A stretch of 64,000 nucleotides of DNA from Spirometra erinaceieuropaei (taxonomy: Eukaryota; Platyhelminthes; Cestoda; Diphyllobothriidea; Diphyllobothriidae), in contig CACRXP010000382.1 of assembly GCA_902702965.1 (NCBI GenBank), forward strand, positions 312,995-376,994, given 5' to 3'. Shown piece after piece: positions 56,641 to 64,000 of the stretch. Every line of letters begins with the position of its first letter. The first letter of the stretch is position 1. The notes below the pieces were generated by a model. It was not told the DNA's origin. It saw only the letters and a program-made list of their open reading frames with translations, and ran no database searches. The position numbers were made by a program, and so were the translations under genes.

Positions 56641-58339
56641 ATGTACGCTCAGGACTTTATTACAATGACACGTTCACTTATTTGGTTTTGGTGGGCGTGT
56701 TGTATTAGTACTTTATTTCTCGCTAACCTCAGAGAACGGATTAAATTTGAGGTTAGGACTAGGCTTTGGGCTAGGGCTAGGTCAGAGTTGGGTGCTAAGT
56801 TGCGCTTTATTGCTGAGGTCAGGGTCAAGTCCGCCTGTCGCGTACTGTCTTACCCAATTCGTCCCTCTTTAACAAATAACCTTGGACTTCTTGTTTATCG
56901 CTCGTTTGCGCATCATAATTCGCGTCTTTCAAATTGCGCGGTCTGTTCCGGCAACTCGTTGGGGTAACAGAACGAACGGCAGAAGCGCAAGTTTTCTCAA
57001 TTCCTACCGCAGATTCCGTTAATTCCCGCGCTCACCTATCCTACTGACAGGACCAATATCAACGTCTTTCTCGTATTACAGGGGTCCCTGGCCTTACATA
57101 TCCAATCCTCGCCGACAGTGCAAAGAATTTGCAGTCATGCATCGAAAATCTAAGTTTCCGGTAGAACGTATGACCTTTCGAGTTTACAGCATTCAAATGC
57201 CTGGCACTGCATTTCCGTACAACCCGTTTTGATTACAGGTCGCCGTCCTGGACATCGCGTATGAGAGAACGGTACCACCTCCTAGGACAGGCGCGATTCA
57301 GGAAGACGAAAATGGCGATGGTCATTTGAATCTGTCGTAGCAGAAGAGGGTGAAAGATTTTGACTTATTTCCTCTATCTTACAGACCATTAAGGTGTAGC
57401 CCCGGTTGAACATTCCGGAGTATCCGTGGTGATTGCTGTTTGCTCAAGCCGAAGGATATCTTAGAGTTCGTAAGCACTATTAACCTTCGGGGTCTTCCGT
57501 ACGAATTCAAAAGCGGAAGTACGCGATTAAATTACAGAAAAGTTTTCTTCAGCTGGCTTTGAAAACCCTTCGTGATCAATACCATTACTGTACTGCGCCG
57601 CAGTAAACAGTAAAAATAATTCATAGATATTTTTTAATGTATCGGAGCATACTCTAAATATTTGAAATTTTTTGTTGAATGTAAGCATACAAATTACGAT
57701 AGACTGATATGGTTATCATAGACACTGTTCGCAGCCCTTCAGGTATAAGCATGACAGGTCGACCGCCGCGGACGATGTCGTCCACCATGTGTCCCACAAC
57801 AAGGTGGGCGCGGGGACGGTGAGTTCCCCTGAATTAAGTTATATTGATAGTAGGTGTGCCCCGAATCTACCGCACTCTCTCCCTCACCCATCTGAACCCG
57901 ATTCCAACTGAGTGGTTGTGCCATAGACTTCCACTTAAGGAGAGGTGATTGCAGCCTAACACGCCGTTTTGAAAGGGAGATCGAGCTATCATGTCAGTAA
58001 GCAGCCTTTCCAGCCACGGCTTTTAGCGCACCATGACAACTTGGAAGCGCATCCCATTTATTATGAGTGCCGCGGGGTCACAGTAACCAGAGTCAACCTC
58101 ACTCTCTCTCCCCTCTCCCGCGCACCAGTCCACTGTCCGAGCCTATCAGCCATCTGTTGTCGGGGTTGGGTTCGGTAGCTGACAAAGCTGCGGCAACCCG
58201 TCTGCGAGTACCGCAACCGACCTGGTTTGGCACCGGGCTACACCAAATAACGTGTTTCCCACTTATGTGAGAGGTGCCAATTTTGCGCCAGCGGTGAGTG
58301 AAGTGAGACAAGTTCGTGTGGGATGTATGTGTTTGTAAA
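56641..58339. other. No recognisable gene
   Basis: 56755-56830 has a run of GGCTAGGGCTAGG-type degenerate telomere-like words, too short to call. The block 57720-57930 and 57965-58310 looks like repeat sequence downstream of the zinc-finger LINE fragment, without firm evidence. Confidence 0.4.
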
Positions 58340-58960
58340 AGATGTGTGGTTTTGTGGTGGTAGTGGTGGTGTTGGTGGAATCAGATTTGCGAGCTCTTAC
58401 CGCAGATTTTCATGGGGGGGGGGCATACGGCCGAATAGGTTCATGCGCATGGGCAGGAAGGACAGTTGAAGCGGAGGCGACGGGTGTATGTTGGCACACC
58501 TGGCACTGGTTCGCTAGCGTTAGCGCAATGAATTCAAAAAGGAACGACCAGGCTGATGTGGGATTTGAAGGCACGAGTGCATTGAGGACAGGTTGGAATC
58601 AAACCGGCATTGCTGGTGGTGGGAGCGGTGTTGTTTTCGTGGTTTTTTGGTGGCAGGGGGAGTGAGGGTAATTGGCAAGGCGTTGGTCGTTGTCACCGAG
58701 GGCCTCGTGAGGTTTATTGCAGGTATGACATTGAGGCGTTTGCTGAGGCAGTTGGTAGACCAGGAGGTGTAATGGGGTGCTTAGGTGCGGGTCCGGCTGT
58801 ACCAACCACTTGCGTCTTCCTCCACGTCCAGTCTTCTTGGCTATGTTTTGACACCGGCTTCAGGTGTGGAGGAGGGAGGAAAGCGGTGGGTGTTGGGCAA
58901 GTCTGCATTCACTATAAACTAGCTCATGCTCAAGTCGCCGTGTCTGTTTCACTTTGCTAC
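58340..58960 (-). mobile_element. LINE fragment with C-terminal C2H2 zinc fingers (copy 2)
   Basis: Minus-strand: a Thr/Pro/Ser-rich spacer (58640-58910) followed by two finger units: TCPQCTRAFKSHISLV (58560-58612; both Cys kept), the inter-finger linker EPVPGVPTYTRRLRF, then NCPSCPCA (about 58460), ending MKICG. The same order and linker (PVPVIPTF) occur in copy 1 at 29990-31260. The His pairs are partly lost. Only the extreme 3' coding part of the LINE remains. Confidence 0.7.
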
Positions 58961-59329
58961 TGAACACACGGTGGACACCTTAGGGTACGATGGTCGAACA
59001 GTCGTAAGTGGAGTTGTCGTGTCGTAGATTTATCTGGTTCAAAGATGTCCGAAGAGGTCTCCTGTCAAACGACATCATGATATTCTTTAGTGTCGCGTTC
59101 ATTTTACCTTCCATAACCCCGGTATCTAACAGTCGAGTACATTGAGTTACTCCTAAATGACAAATACGGTAAAACGGAGAATCACCCTGGATATGCCGAA
59201 ATCTTCCGACTCCTGAAGTTCTGTCTCTAGACGTACTTCACATTCGACGGAACAGTCTGTAAGTAGGTGAAGGACAGGCCGATAGTTCACCTATTTCGGG
59301 ACTCATAGCTAAGGCGCTTCTGCAGCGGT

Positions 59330-60235
59330 TGGGGTCGATGGTTCCCCGACAGCACCGACGAAAATTATGGTCTCTGTATGTGGAAGATACCTCCATCGTC
59401 ATCGGACAGGATCAGGTTCTGGCATTCAACTACAAAGAAAGGACAATCAGCTAGCCTTTCTCAATGTCCTCTTTTGCCGCAAATATTGCGGTGGTCTAAG
59501 ATCAAGTGTTCAGGAAAGCGACTAATATGACGCAAGTATCGAGCCTCAGCGGTAATTACCCAAGAGGTTAAAAACGCATTTGCGCAAAAATGCTGTACCG
59601 ACACTGCAGTGAACTGGAACACACGGCTGTTAAATAGCAATATCCTCGCCGGGTACTTAAAGAGAATAATTACCCGCACAACTTTGCCAACCGCTACATG
59701 CGCAAACAAGACGAAAGGCCTAATCTGATCGGCTCCAAACTTGGGCGAAGGATCCCGTGCGTGAACAGCCTCCACGAAGCCGTCAGTTGGCTTCTAACAC
59801 CCCTTAGATTTGGGGTTTTGCACAGACAGGAGGCAACCAGCAGGCGCTAGATCACGAGGCTGAAAGATTCCCCGCCCCGAAAAGAAACGCCTGGATTCGT
59901 TTACCAGATCTGGCGAAGTTGCGGACAAAGAAACTATGTCAGAGAATGTGAGAGCTTAAACCGGACGCGAATCGCCGAACATTAAACAGCCGTGAGAAGG
60001 AAGGACGTTAGCTCACAGGTCGTGGCTCATTCGATGGGACCCAGTCACGCCTTCATACTTGACGAGGCTGAAATTCTCTCAAGAGATGACAACAACGCGA
60101 GGCGTGACCTGCTTAAGTCCTGGTAATCCGACCTGCAATCGATAAAACAGCCTAATGACCACCCAGTCCCGTATTCAGTTCTAACACTTGACCTGTTAAA
60201 AGTTATTAGTCCAACGGGGGTAGGGGGAACGCGAG
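59330..60235 (+). mobile_element. Decayed Penelope-like element (plus strand)
   Basis: Frameshifted PLE remnant: LYVEDTSIVIGQDQ (about 59380; YVEDT for YVDDT), RKATNMTQVSSLSGNYP (about 59515), IPCVNSLHEAVSWLL (about 59755), VYQIWRSCGQRNYVRE (about 59900-59945; GIY-YIG core), TRIAEH then TAVRRKDVSSQVVAHS, LDEAEILSRDDNNARRDLLK (about 60058-60115) and VPYSVLTLDL. The 5' part of the RT is missing. It faces, tail to tail, the minus-strand PLE fragment at 60604-61100. Confidence 0.75.
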
Positions 60236-60239
60236 CCAC

Positions 60240-60600
60240 TTACACTTCCAGTGACAGCAGGCCAAATTGCCAAGAATCAACAATGGCGATGAAATCACGG
60301 CAATTAACGGCTTGGGAGAGGACTACTGGGCCATCGCCGCACAAAATGCGATCTTTTGGATGATAAACGCGCGCGGCGCTAATAGTAGACACTTGCAGAG
60401 GACGGAGATAAATCACTGGCACAAGACATTTATTGGCCTGACGTTTCGGATTCTCACCCGAACCCATCATCAGAGACGGTTGAAGATAAAGGTAGTTGCG
60501 GCACAAAGACTGCAGTATCTACAGTACGTAGCTGCCGTGGGAGTATATACGTACGGCTCTCACAATCCCCATTAGGGGTCGTAATTAATGCAATTATGGC
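60240..60600. repeat. PLE terminal-repeat-like segment with hammerhead motif
   Basis: Lies exactly between two PLE C-termini on opposite strands. It contains, on the minus strand, a hammerhead-like core (60440-60473), so it is best read as the 3' terminal repeat of the minus-strand PLE. An open frame at 60267-60575 is part of this repeat and not a gene. Confidence 0.55.
60440..60473 (-). ncRNA. Hammerhead-like ribozyme core between PLE remnants
   Basis: Minus strand: CTGATGA, T, GGGTT, an eight-base loop, AATCC, GAAA, CGTC. GGGTT pairs with AATCC (one G-T). This is the canonical CUGAUGA/GAAA core with a five-pair stem II, a longer stem than in PLE-1. Confidence 0.6.
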
Positions 60601-60603
60601 TTG

Positions 60604-61100
60604 TCAGTCCGCATCCGAGTCGTTAATAACCGCGATATCGTCATCCGTGCTGGATGCTGGCGTGTCGATTGCTCGGCCATTTGACTCACTGTCACTGGGA
60701 TTGTTGCTTGCCCCCACCCACCCCACATGACTGATTCCTCTGCCCAGAATGAGTCTCAGTACACAATACGGTAGTGAGAGATCATTGCGCTGGTTGATAG
60801 AATGCGGGCCTGAGAACCATGACATGAGCAGCTGGCGGCCCACGTGACTGACACCCCTTACGAGGATCTAGGTCTCTTGAAAATTGAAAATACGGGCGAG
60901 TATCGTTGGAAGAGCCGCCAACTCACAGCTAACGTTTACCCGCCTCACGGCTGCTGCGTGCTCGGCCATTCGCGTTCGAAGTAATCTTGTTGGTTCTCCA
61001 ATGTGGTTGCTTTGTCCTCAACTGAACCAGATCCGGTAAAGGACTCCTGACATTTCCTGCCGTTGAAGTAGCTCTTTCGGCCTCATGACTTGGCGCCTGA
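60604..61100 (-). mobile_element. Decayed Penelope-like element, C-terminal part (minus strand)
   Basis: Minus-strand text: RRQVMRPKELLQRQEMSGVL and YRIWFS (about 61030-61095), GQSNHIGEPTRLLRTRMAEH (GIY-YIG core, degenerate), AAAVRRVNVS, then after frameshifts VGRQLLMSWFSGPHSINQRN and DLSLPYCVLRLILG (60715-60843). It matches the plus-strand remnant's end (SIKQPNDHPVPYSVL), so the two belong to one family. Truncated upstream near 61100, next to the telomere-like block. Confidence 0.75.
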
Positions 61101-61156
61101 TAATTTCAGTTTATTTGGTAAGGAATATAGGCAAAGACTTGAAAACCCTATTTGGG

Positions 61157-61567
61157 CTGGATCACAGTTGGTAGCCCGAAATGGGGAGCGGACGGCTACC
61201 TTAACCCCAATCCAAAACTTAACCCTAACCCTAACATCAACCGTTACCGTTAACCGTTAACCCTAACCCCAGCCAAAATCGTAAACGTAACCGTACCCCT
61301 TAGACATAGCCGTAACTGAGAAGCATAACCGTAATACTGGAACCTAGTCGTACGCTCAAACGCTAACCATAACCTGAAAACCTAAGCCTAAAGGCATAAC
61401 CCTAACTGGAAAATCGGAAACCATTAACCGGTACCCTAATCCTAACCTCAAACGTAAAACGTAAGCCAAATATGCCAGATGTGATTACGGAGCCCCACAA
61501 AATAACCCCAGTAAACAAACCCCCCAGCCACCTGTAATGCGGGTCCGGGCTACCAACTGGGATCTAG
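61157..61567. repeat. Degenerate telomere-like block bounded by an inverted repeat
   Basis: 61198-61460 consists of degenerate TAACCC/TAACCG units (AACCCTAACCCTAAC near 61220; ACCGTTAACCGTTAACCC near 61247; scattered later units). It is bordered by a 22-bp inverted repeat: CTGGATCACAGTTGGTAGCCCG-type (61157-61178; its last 14 bases CAGTTGGTAGCCCG are exact) and its complement at 61546-61567. Animal telomeres are TTAGGG, so the C-rich strand here would be CCCTAA. Confidence 0.65.
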
Positions 61568-61639
61568 TCCCCTATTGATTACATGTCAGCTCGTTAGAAA
61601 TAACTGTAAACGAACAAGAAAACTATTTGCTATATGAAC

Positions 61640-61651
61640 AGTACTTGATTG
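61640..61651. repeat. PLE-2 candidate target-site duplication, left
   Basis: AGTACTTGATTG; the second copy is at 63394-63405. It is not low-complexity, so the match is meaningful. Confidence 0.65.
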
Positions 61652-61657
61652 AAAGAA

Positions 61658-62001
61658 GAAGGGGCGTTCACCGGGAGGGGTTTATTCGAGGTCCGACGTT
61701 TCGAGTATTTTATTCGTCTACCCATCTTCAGAGACTGGGAAGTCCTGTGCACAGTTCCCCTTATAATAGCGCCCTTTGTCCAATGCGTGATCCGCCAATG
61801 CCGCCTCTGTGGCTGCATCCGACCCGCATGTCACCGTGACCTAAATCGCCCCCGTCAACCGCGGAGATGACTGACGGCCCCGATTGTCCCGCGCCGTGAC
61901 TGTCGCCCGCTAAGAAGGTTCGTAAAGTCAGATAGGGGGGAGGCAAATTGATGTGGCGGTTGACAGAGCGGTCGGTGCACATCCAGGCTGCTTACACTTG
62001 C
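61658..62001 (-). repeat. PLE-2 left terminal repeat (inverted)
   Basis: Reverse complement of 63005-63347 with about three differences seen (for example C/T at the GGTTCG/GGTTTG position near 61920). On its minus strand it repeats the end of the element protein (RSVNRHINLPPPYLTL), as expected if the coding region runs into the terminal repeat. Confidence 0.9.
61695..61731 (-). ncRNA. Hammerhead-like ribozyme core, PLE-2 left repeat
   Basis: Same sequence as 63275-63311, on the minus strand: CTGAAGA, a stem GGGTA/TACTC, GAAA, CGTC. Confidence 0.6.
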
Positions 62002-63245
62002 GTAAAGAATGTCTTGAGACAGTGCCCCGTGAGTTGTATGAGATCCGGAGCACGGGGCACTGCCTTAAGACAGTCTTTATGTTCGAAGGAACCACATACG
62101 AGCAGATCAAGGGCACTCCAATGGGTTCACCAATCTCCGGGCTCATTGCTGAGGTGGTTCCACAAAAACTCGAGAGACGACTGTTCGAGGAGTACAGACC
62201 CAAGTTTTGGGTATGCTACGTTGATGACACCTTTGTAATCATCGACCAGGATAAAATCAACTACTATGCGGAAGTACTGAACTCAAACATTCCCGATCTA
62301 AAGTTCACGAGGGAAGAGGAAGTAGGGGACAAACTTCCATTCTTGAATGTTCTCGTCTGCCGCCAACCAAATGGCGAACTAGCGACGTCGGTCTACAGAA
62401 AACCGACGAACACGCTGCAAATGCTCAGCTAAAACAACAACCACCCGTTACAACACAAACGAAGCTGTGTCCGCGCGCTGTACCGACGGGTGGAAACTCA
62501 TTGCAGCACACCAGCCGCCAAACTGGACGAGATAAAGCGCCTCCGAGAACTCTTCAGAGCTAATGGCTATCCGCGGGCATTCATTGAACGGAGCCGGAGG
62601 CAGCCAAAGAAACGGGACGAAGAGCATAGTCAGTCAAACTCGTGGCGGAGCATTCCGTACATTAAAGGGGTCTCCGAAGCCGTGGCTCGATCACTCGCGC
62701 CACTCGGAATGGGTGTTGCCCACAGGCCTGACTCAACAATCCGCCGGCAAGTGATGCGGCCAGAAGATCCGATCCCTAAGCAGGAGGTGTTGGCCGTTGT
62801 CTACCGACTTCAATGCAGCTGCGGAAGGTGCAATTACGTTGGGGAAACCGGCCGACGGCTGCAAACGCGAATGCACGAGTATAAGTTGGCCGTGCGAAGG
62901 TTGGACCCAAAATCGTAGGTAGCAACCCATGCCGCGCAAATGGGACACATCTTCAACTTTGACGCCGTTTAGATTGTGGGCCGGGGCGGCGATCACACAG
63001 CAAGGCAAGTGCAAGAAGCCTGGATGTGCACCGACCGCTCTGTCAACCGCCACATCAATTTGCCTCCCCCCTATCTGACTTTACAAACCTTCTTAGCGGG
63101 CGACAGTCACGGCGCGGGACAATCGGGGCCGTCAGTCATCTCCGCGGTTGACGGGGGCGATTTAGGTCACGGTGACATGCGGGTCGGATGCAGCCACAGA
63201 GGCGGCATTGGCGGATCACGCATTGGACAAAGGGCGCTATTATAA
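61953..63245 (+). pseudogene. PLE-2 reverse transcriptase (C-terminal half) and GIY-YIG nuclease
   Basis: One frame with three in-frame stops (TAA 62430-62432, TAG 62916-62918, TAG 62970-62972). RT part: FMFEGTTYEQIKGTPMGSPI (62078-62137), FWVCYVDDTFVII (YVDD, 62218), LPFLNVLVCR, VYRKPTNTLQML. Connector: LRELFRANGYPRAFIE and IPYIKGVSEAVARSLAPLG. Nuclease: VYRLQCSCGRCNYVGETGRR (62800-62860) with the CxC pair and GIY-YIG core, TRMHEYKLAVRR. C-terminus enters the right repeat (EAWMCTDRSVNRHINLPP). The DKG motif and first catalytic Asp are absent because the element is 5' truncated. The start at 61953 lies in the left repeat and is not real. Confidence 0.88.
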
Positions 63246-63347
63246 GGGGAACTGTGCACAGGACTTCCCAGTCTCTGAAGATGGGTAGACGAATAAAATA
63301 CTCGAAACGTCGGACCTCGAATAAACCCCTCCCGGTGAACGCCCCTT
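63005..63347 (+). repeat. PLE-2 right terminal repeat (inverted)
   Basis: Contains the last codons of the element protein (AWMCTDRSVNRHINLPPPY, 63018-63075), a tail open to 63245, then the hammerhead core and ends GGGGTTTATTCGAGG-complement to GCCCCTTC. Nearly identical to the left repeat. Confidence 0.9.
63275..63311 (+). ncRNA. Hammerhead-like ribozyme core, PLE-2 right repeat
   Basis: CTGAAGA (63275-63281), T, GGGTA (63283-63287), 11-base loop, TACTC (63299-63303), GAAA (63304-63307), CGTC. GGGTA pairs with TACTC (one G-T). It is preceded by GTCT, as is the 60440-60473 motif. Sense orientation, near the end of the element transcript. Confidence 0.6.
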
Positions 63348-63393
63348 CCTCTCTTGATATGCCACCTGGGAATCGCATTTTCACTACTATTGA

Positions 63394-63405
63394 AGTACTT
63401 GATTG
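63394..63405. repeat. PLE-2 candidate target-site duplication, right
   Basis: AGTACTTGATTG, 46 bp outside the right inverted repeat. Confidence 0.65.
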
Positions 63406-63439
63406 TTTGCGGCCTATGTGCAATCCCAGCTCCAAGTGG

Positions 63440-63600
63440 AATGAAAAGACGACTGCCGTCCTCCGAGACACAAGGGATGACAACGCACTTATTGCAACGT
63501 CTGGTACCTCCTTGCCTTCCTTTGCTGTCGTGGTTTCAACTCCAACCGAGACGCCGAGGTTTTCATAATTGGGTATATATGAATTATTTGAGATTTGCCA
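63440..63600 (+). repeat. Diverged tRNA-related SINE-like copy
   Basis: CCTTCCTTTGCTGTCGTGGT then TTCAACTCCAACCGAGACGC and GAGGTTTTCATAATTGGG align with 63815-63878 (CCCTCCCTTGCTGTCGTGGG, TTCGTATCCAACCGAGGCAC, GAGTTTTTTACAGTTAGG). The box B region is degraded and box A is not evident. Confidence 0.45.
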
Positions 63601-63775
63601 TTACACTTATGCATTACATGAGCCTGGTAGTCATCTGGTGGATTCTAGATGTATTACTTAGGAAATCCTGCTGCACAGTCAGCTTACTGTATCAGATTTG
63701 GTGGTACCAGACGTCACAGTAAGTTGGGCGGGTAAACTTGACCCAAATGTGATTGAGCTTGCGTCGTCCCATGAG

Positions 63776-63890
63776 GCCTCGTAGCTCGGATGGTTAGAGC
63801 GTTTGCTGTGCTAAAGCCCTCCCTTGCTGTCGTGGGTTCGTATCCAACCGAGGCACCGAGTTTTTTACAGTTAGGTCACAGTGATTTAGA
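63776..63890 (+). repeat. tRNA-like SINE head with A and B boxes
   Basis: Begins GCCTCGTAGCTCGGATGGTT. TAGCTCGGATGG fits an RNA polymerase III box A, and GGTTCGTATCC (63836-63846) fits box B. GCCTCG at the 5' end pairs with CGAGGC at 63849-63854 as an acceptor stem. The anticodon arm is poor and the variable region long, so this is a tRNA-derived repeat rather than a working tRNA. A T run follows (TTTTTT, 63862-63867), a possible Pol III terminator. Confidence 0.55.
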
Positions 63891-64000
63891 CTTTGGGCAT
63901 CCTATTTTGCTTGGCGATAACGTTTCCGATTTCTTTGTGGTTGTCGTTGGGTCAGTCCAGATGTCGACGGTGTGCGCGGCCGCCGTAAAGCGCATGGCAT

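Larger units (their letters stand above)
61640..63405 (+). mobile_element. Penelope-like element PLE-2, 5'-truncated with long inverted repeats
   Basis: Inverted terminal repeats of about 343 bp (61658-62001 and 63005-63347), nearly identical, enclosing the C-terminal half of the RT and the GIY-YIG nuclease. A 12-bp direct repeat AGTACTTGATTG (61640-61651 and 63394-63405) flanks the unit; the right side has a 46-bp extension, and the left 6 bp, the same asymmetry as PLE-1. The extension shares the word TGGGAAT with PLE-1's. The first part of the RT is missing, and the left repeat opens directly into the RT. A hammerhead core lies in each repeat. Confidence 0.9.

Noticed and set aside
56690..56840. 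GGCTAGGGCTAGG-type words resembling telomeric repeats
   Set aside because: Only a few units, no borders; weaker than the block at 61157-61567.
61953..62238. Apparent ATG starts for the PLE-2 protein
   Set aside because: They lie in the left terminal repeat, where the same sequence exists in reverse at the other end; the real N-terminus is deleted.
63776..63857. Functional tRNA gene
   Set aside because: The acceptor stem and boxes are present, but the anticodon stem does not pair properly and a diverged second copy lies nearby, which fits a SINE.
1..64000. CRISPR arrays, bacterial operons, rRNA genes
   Set aside because: No regular spaced repeats, no ribosome-binding-site-led gene strings and no rRNA signatures were seen; the window is eukaryotic.

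Overview
The window is eukaryotic nuclear DNA, almost certainly from a parasitic flatworm, most likely a diphyllobothriidean tapeworm (Spirometra/Dibothriocephalus/Schistocephalus group). The evidence is spliced exons with GT..AG borders, very low gene density, and a dense layer of decayed retroelements: CR1/Jockey-like and RTE-like LINEs, Penelope-like elements (PLEs), and a LINE whose reverse transcriptase ends in C2H2 zinc fingers. I know the last type mainly from such cestode genomes. The organism is an inference from element families remembered, not from a search. There are no bacterial operons, no CRISPR array and no intact rRNA.

Layout. 1-2.3 kb: decayed CR1-like LINE (-). 6.9-8.0 kb: Ty3-like gag remnant and a transposase-like fragment (-). 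9.8-12.6 kb: well preserved CR1-like LINE (-), directly followed by a Jockey-like 3' fragment (+, 12.7-13.1) and a second well preserved CR1-like LINE (+, 13.2-15.7). 18.5-19.1 kb: RTE 3' fragment (+). 19.6-23.3 kb: nearly full-length RTE element (-), split by a 356-bp Merlin-like MITE with 8-bp target duplication. 24.7-34.6 kb: exons of a MICAL-like (NPF motifs plus bMERB domain) host gene (-), with a zinc-finger LINE fragment in an intron (30.0-31.3). 37.5-38.1 kb: 5' end of a second RTE copy. 39.7-40.2 kb: three short exons of an unidentified host gene (+). 42.7-44.9 kb: PLE-1, nearly intact, with 98-bp perfect inverted repeats. 46.1-47.4 kb: Jockey-like RT (-). 50-51.5, 52.9-53.6, 54.4-54.8, 55.6-56.1 and 56.0-56.6 kb: RT fragments on both strands. 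58.3-59.0 kb: second zinc-finger LINE fragment. 59.3-63.4 kb: a PLE cluster (two decayed PLEs tail to tail, a degenerate telomere-like TAACCC block with its own inverted repeat, and PLE-2 with 343-bp inverted repeats). 63.4-63.9 kb: tRNA-derived SINE-like copies.

The most interesting biology is the PLE set. Both well preserved elements have inverted terminal repeats, an asymmetric 3' tail of about 40 bp, a 12-bp candidate target duplication, RT plus GIY-YIG domains, and in every terminal repeat a minimal hammerhead-ribozyme core (CTGANGA, short stem, GAAA). A third hammerhead-like core lies between the tail-to-tail PLEs. The rest is a stratified record of insertion, 5' truncation and nested insertion around two host genes.
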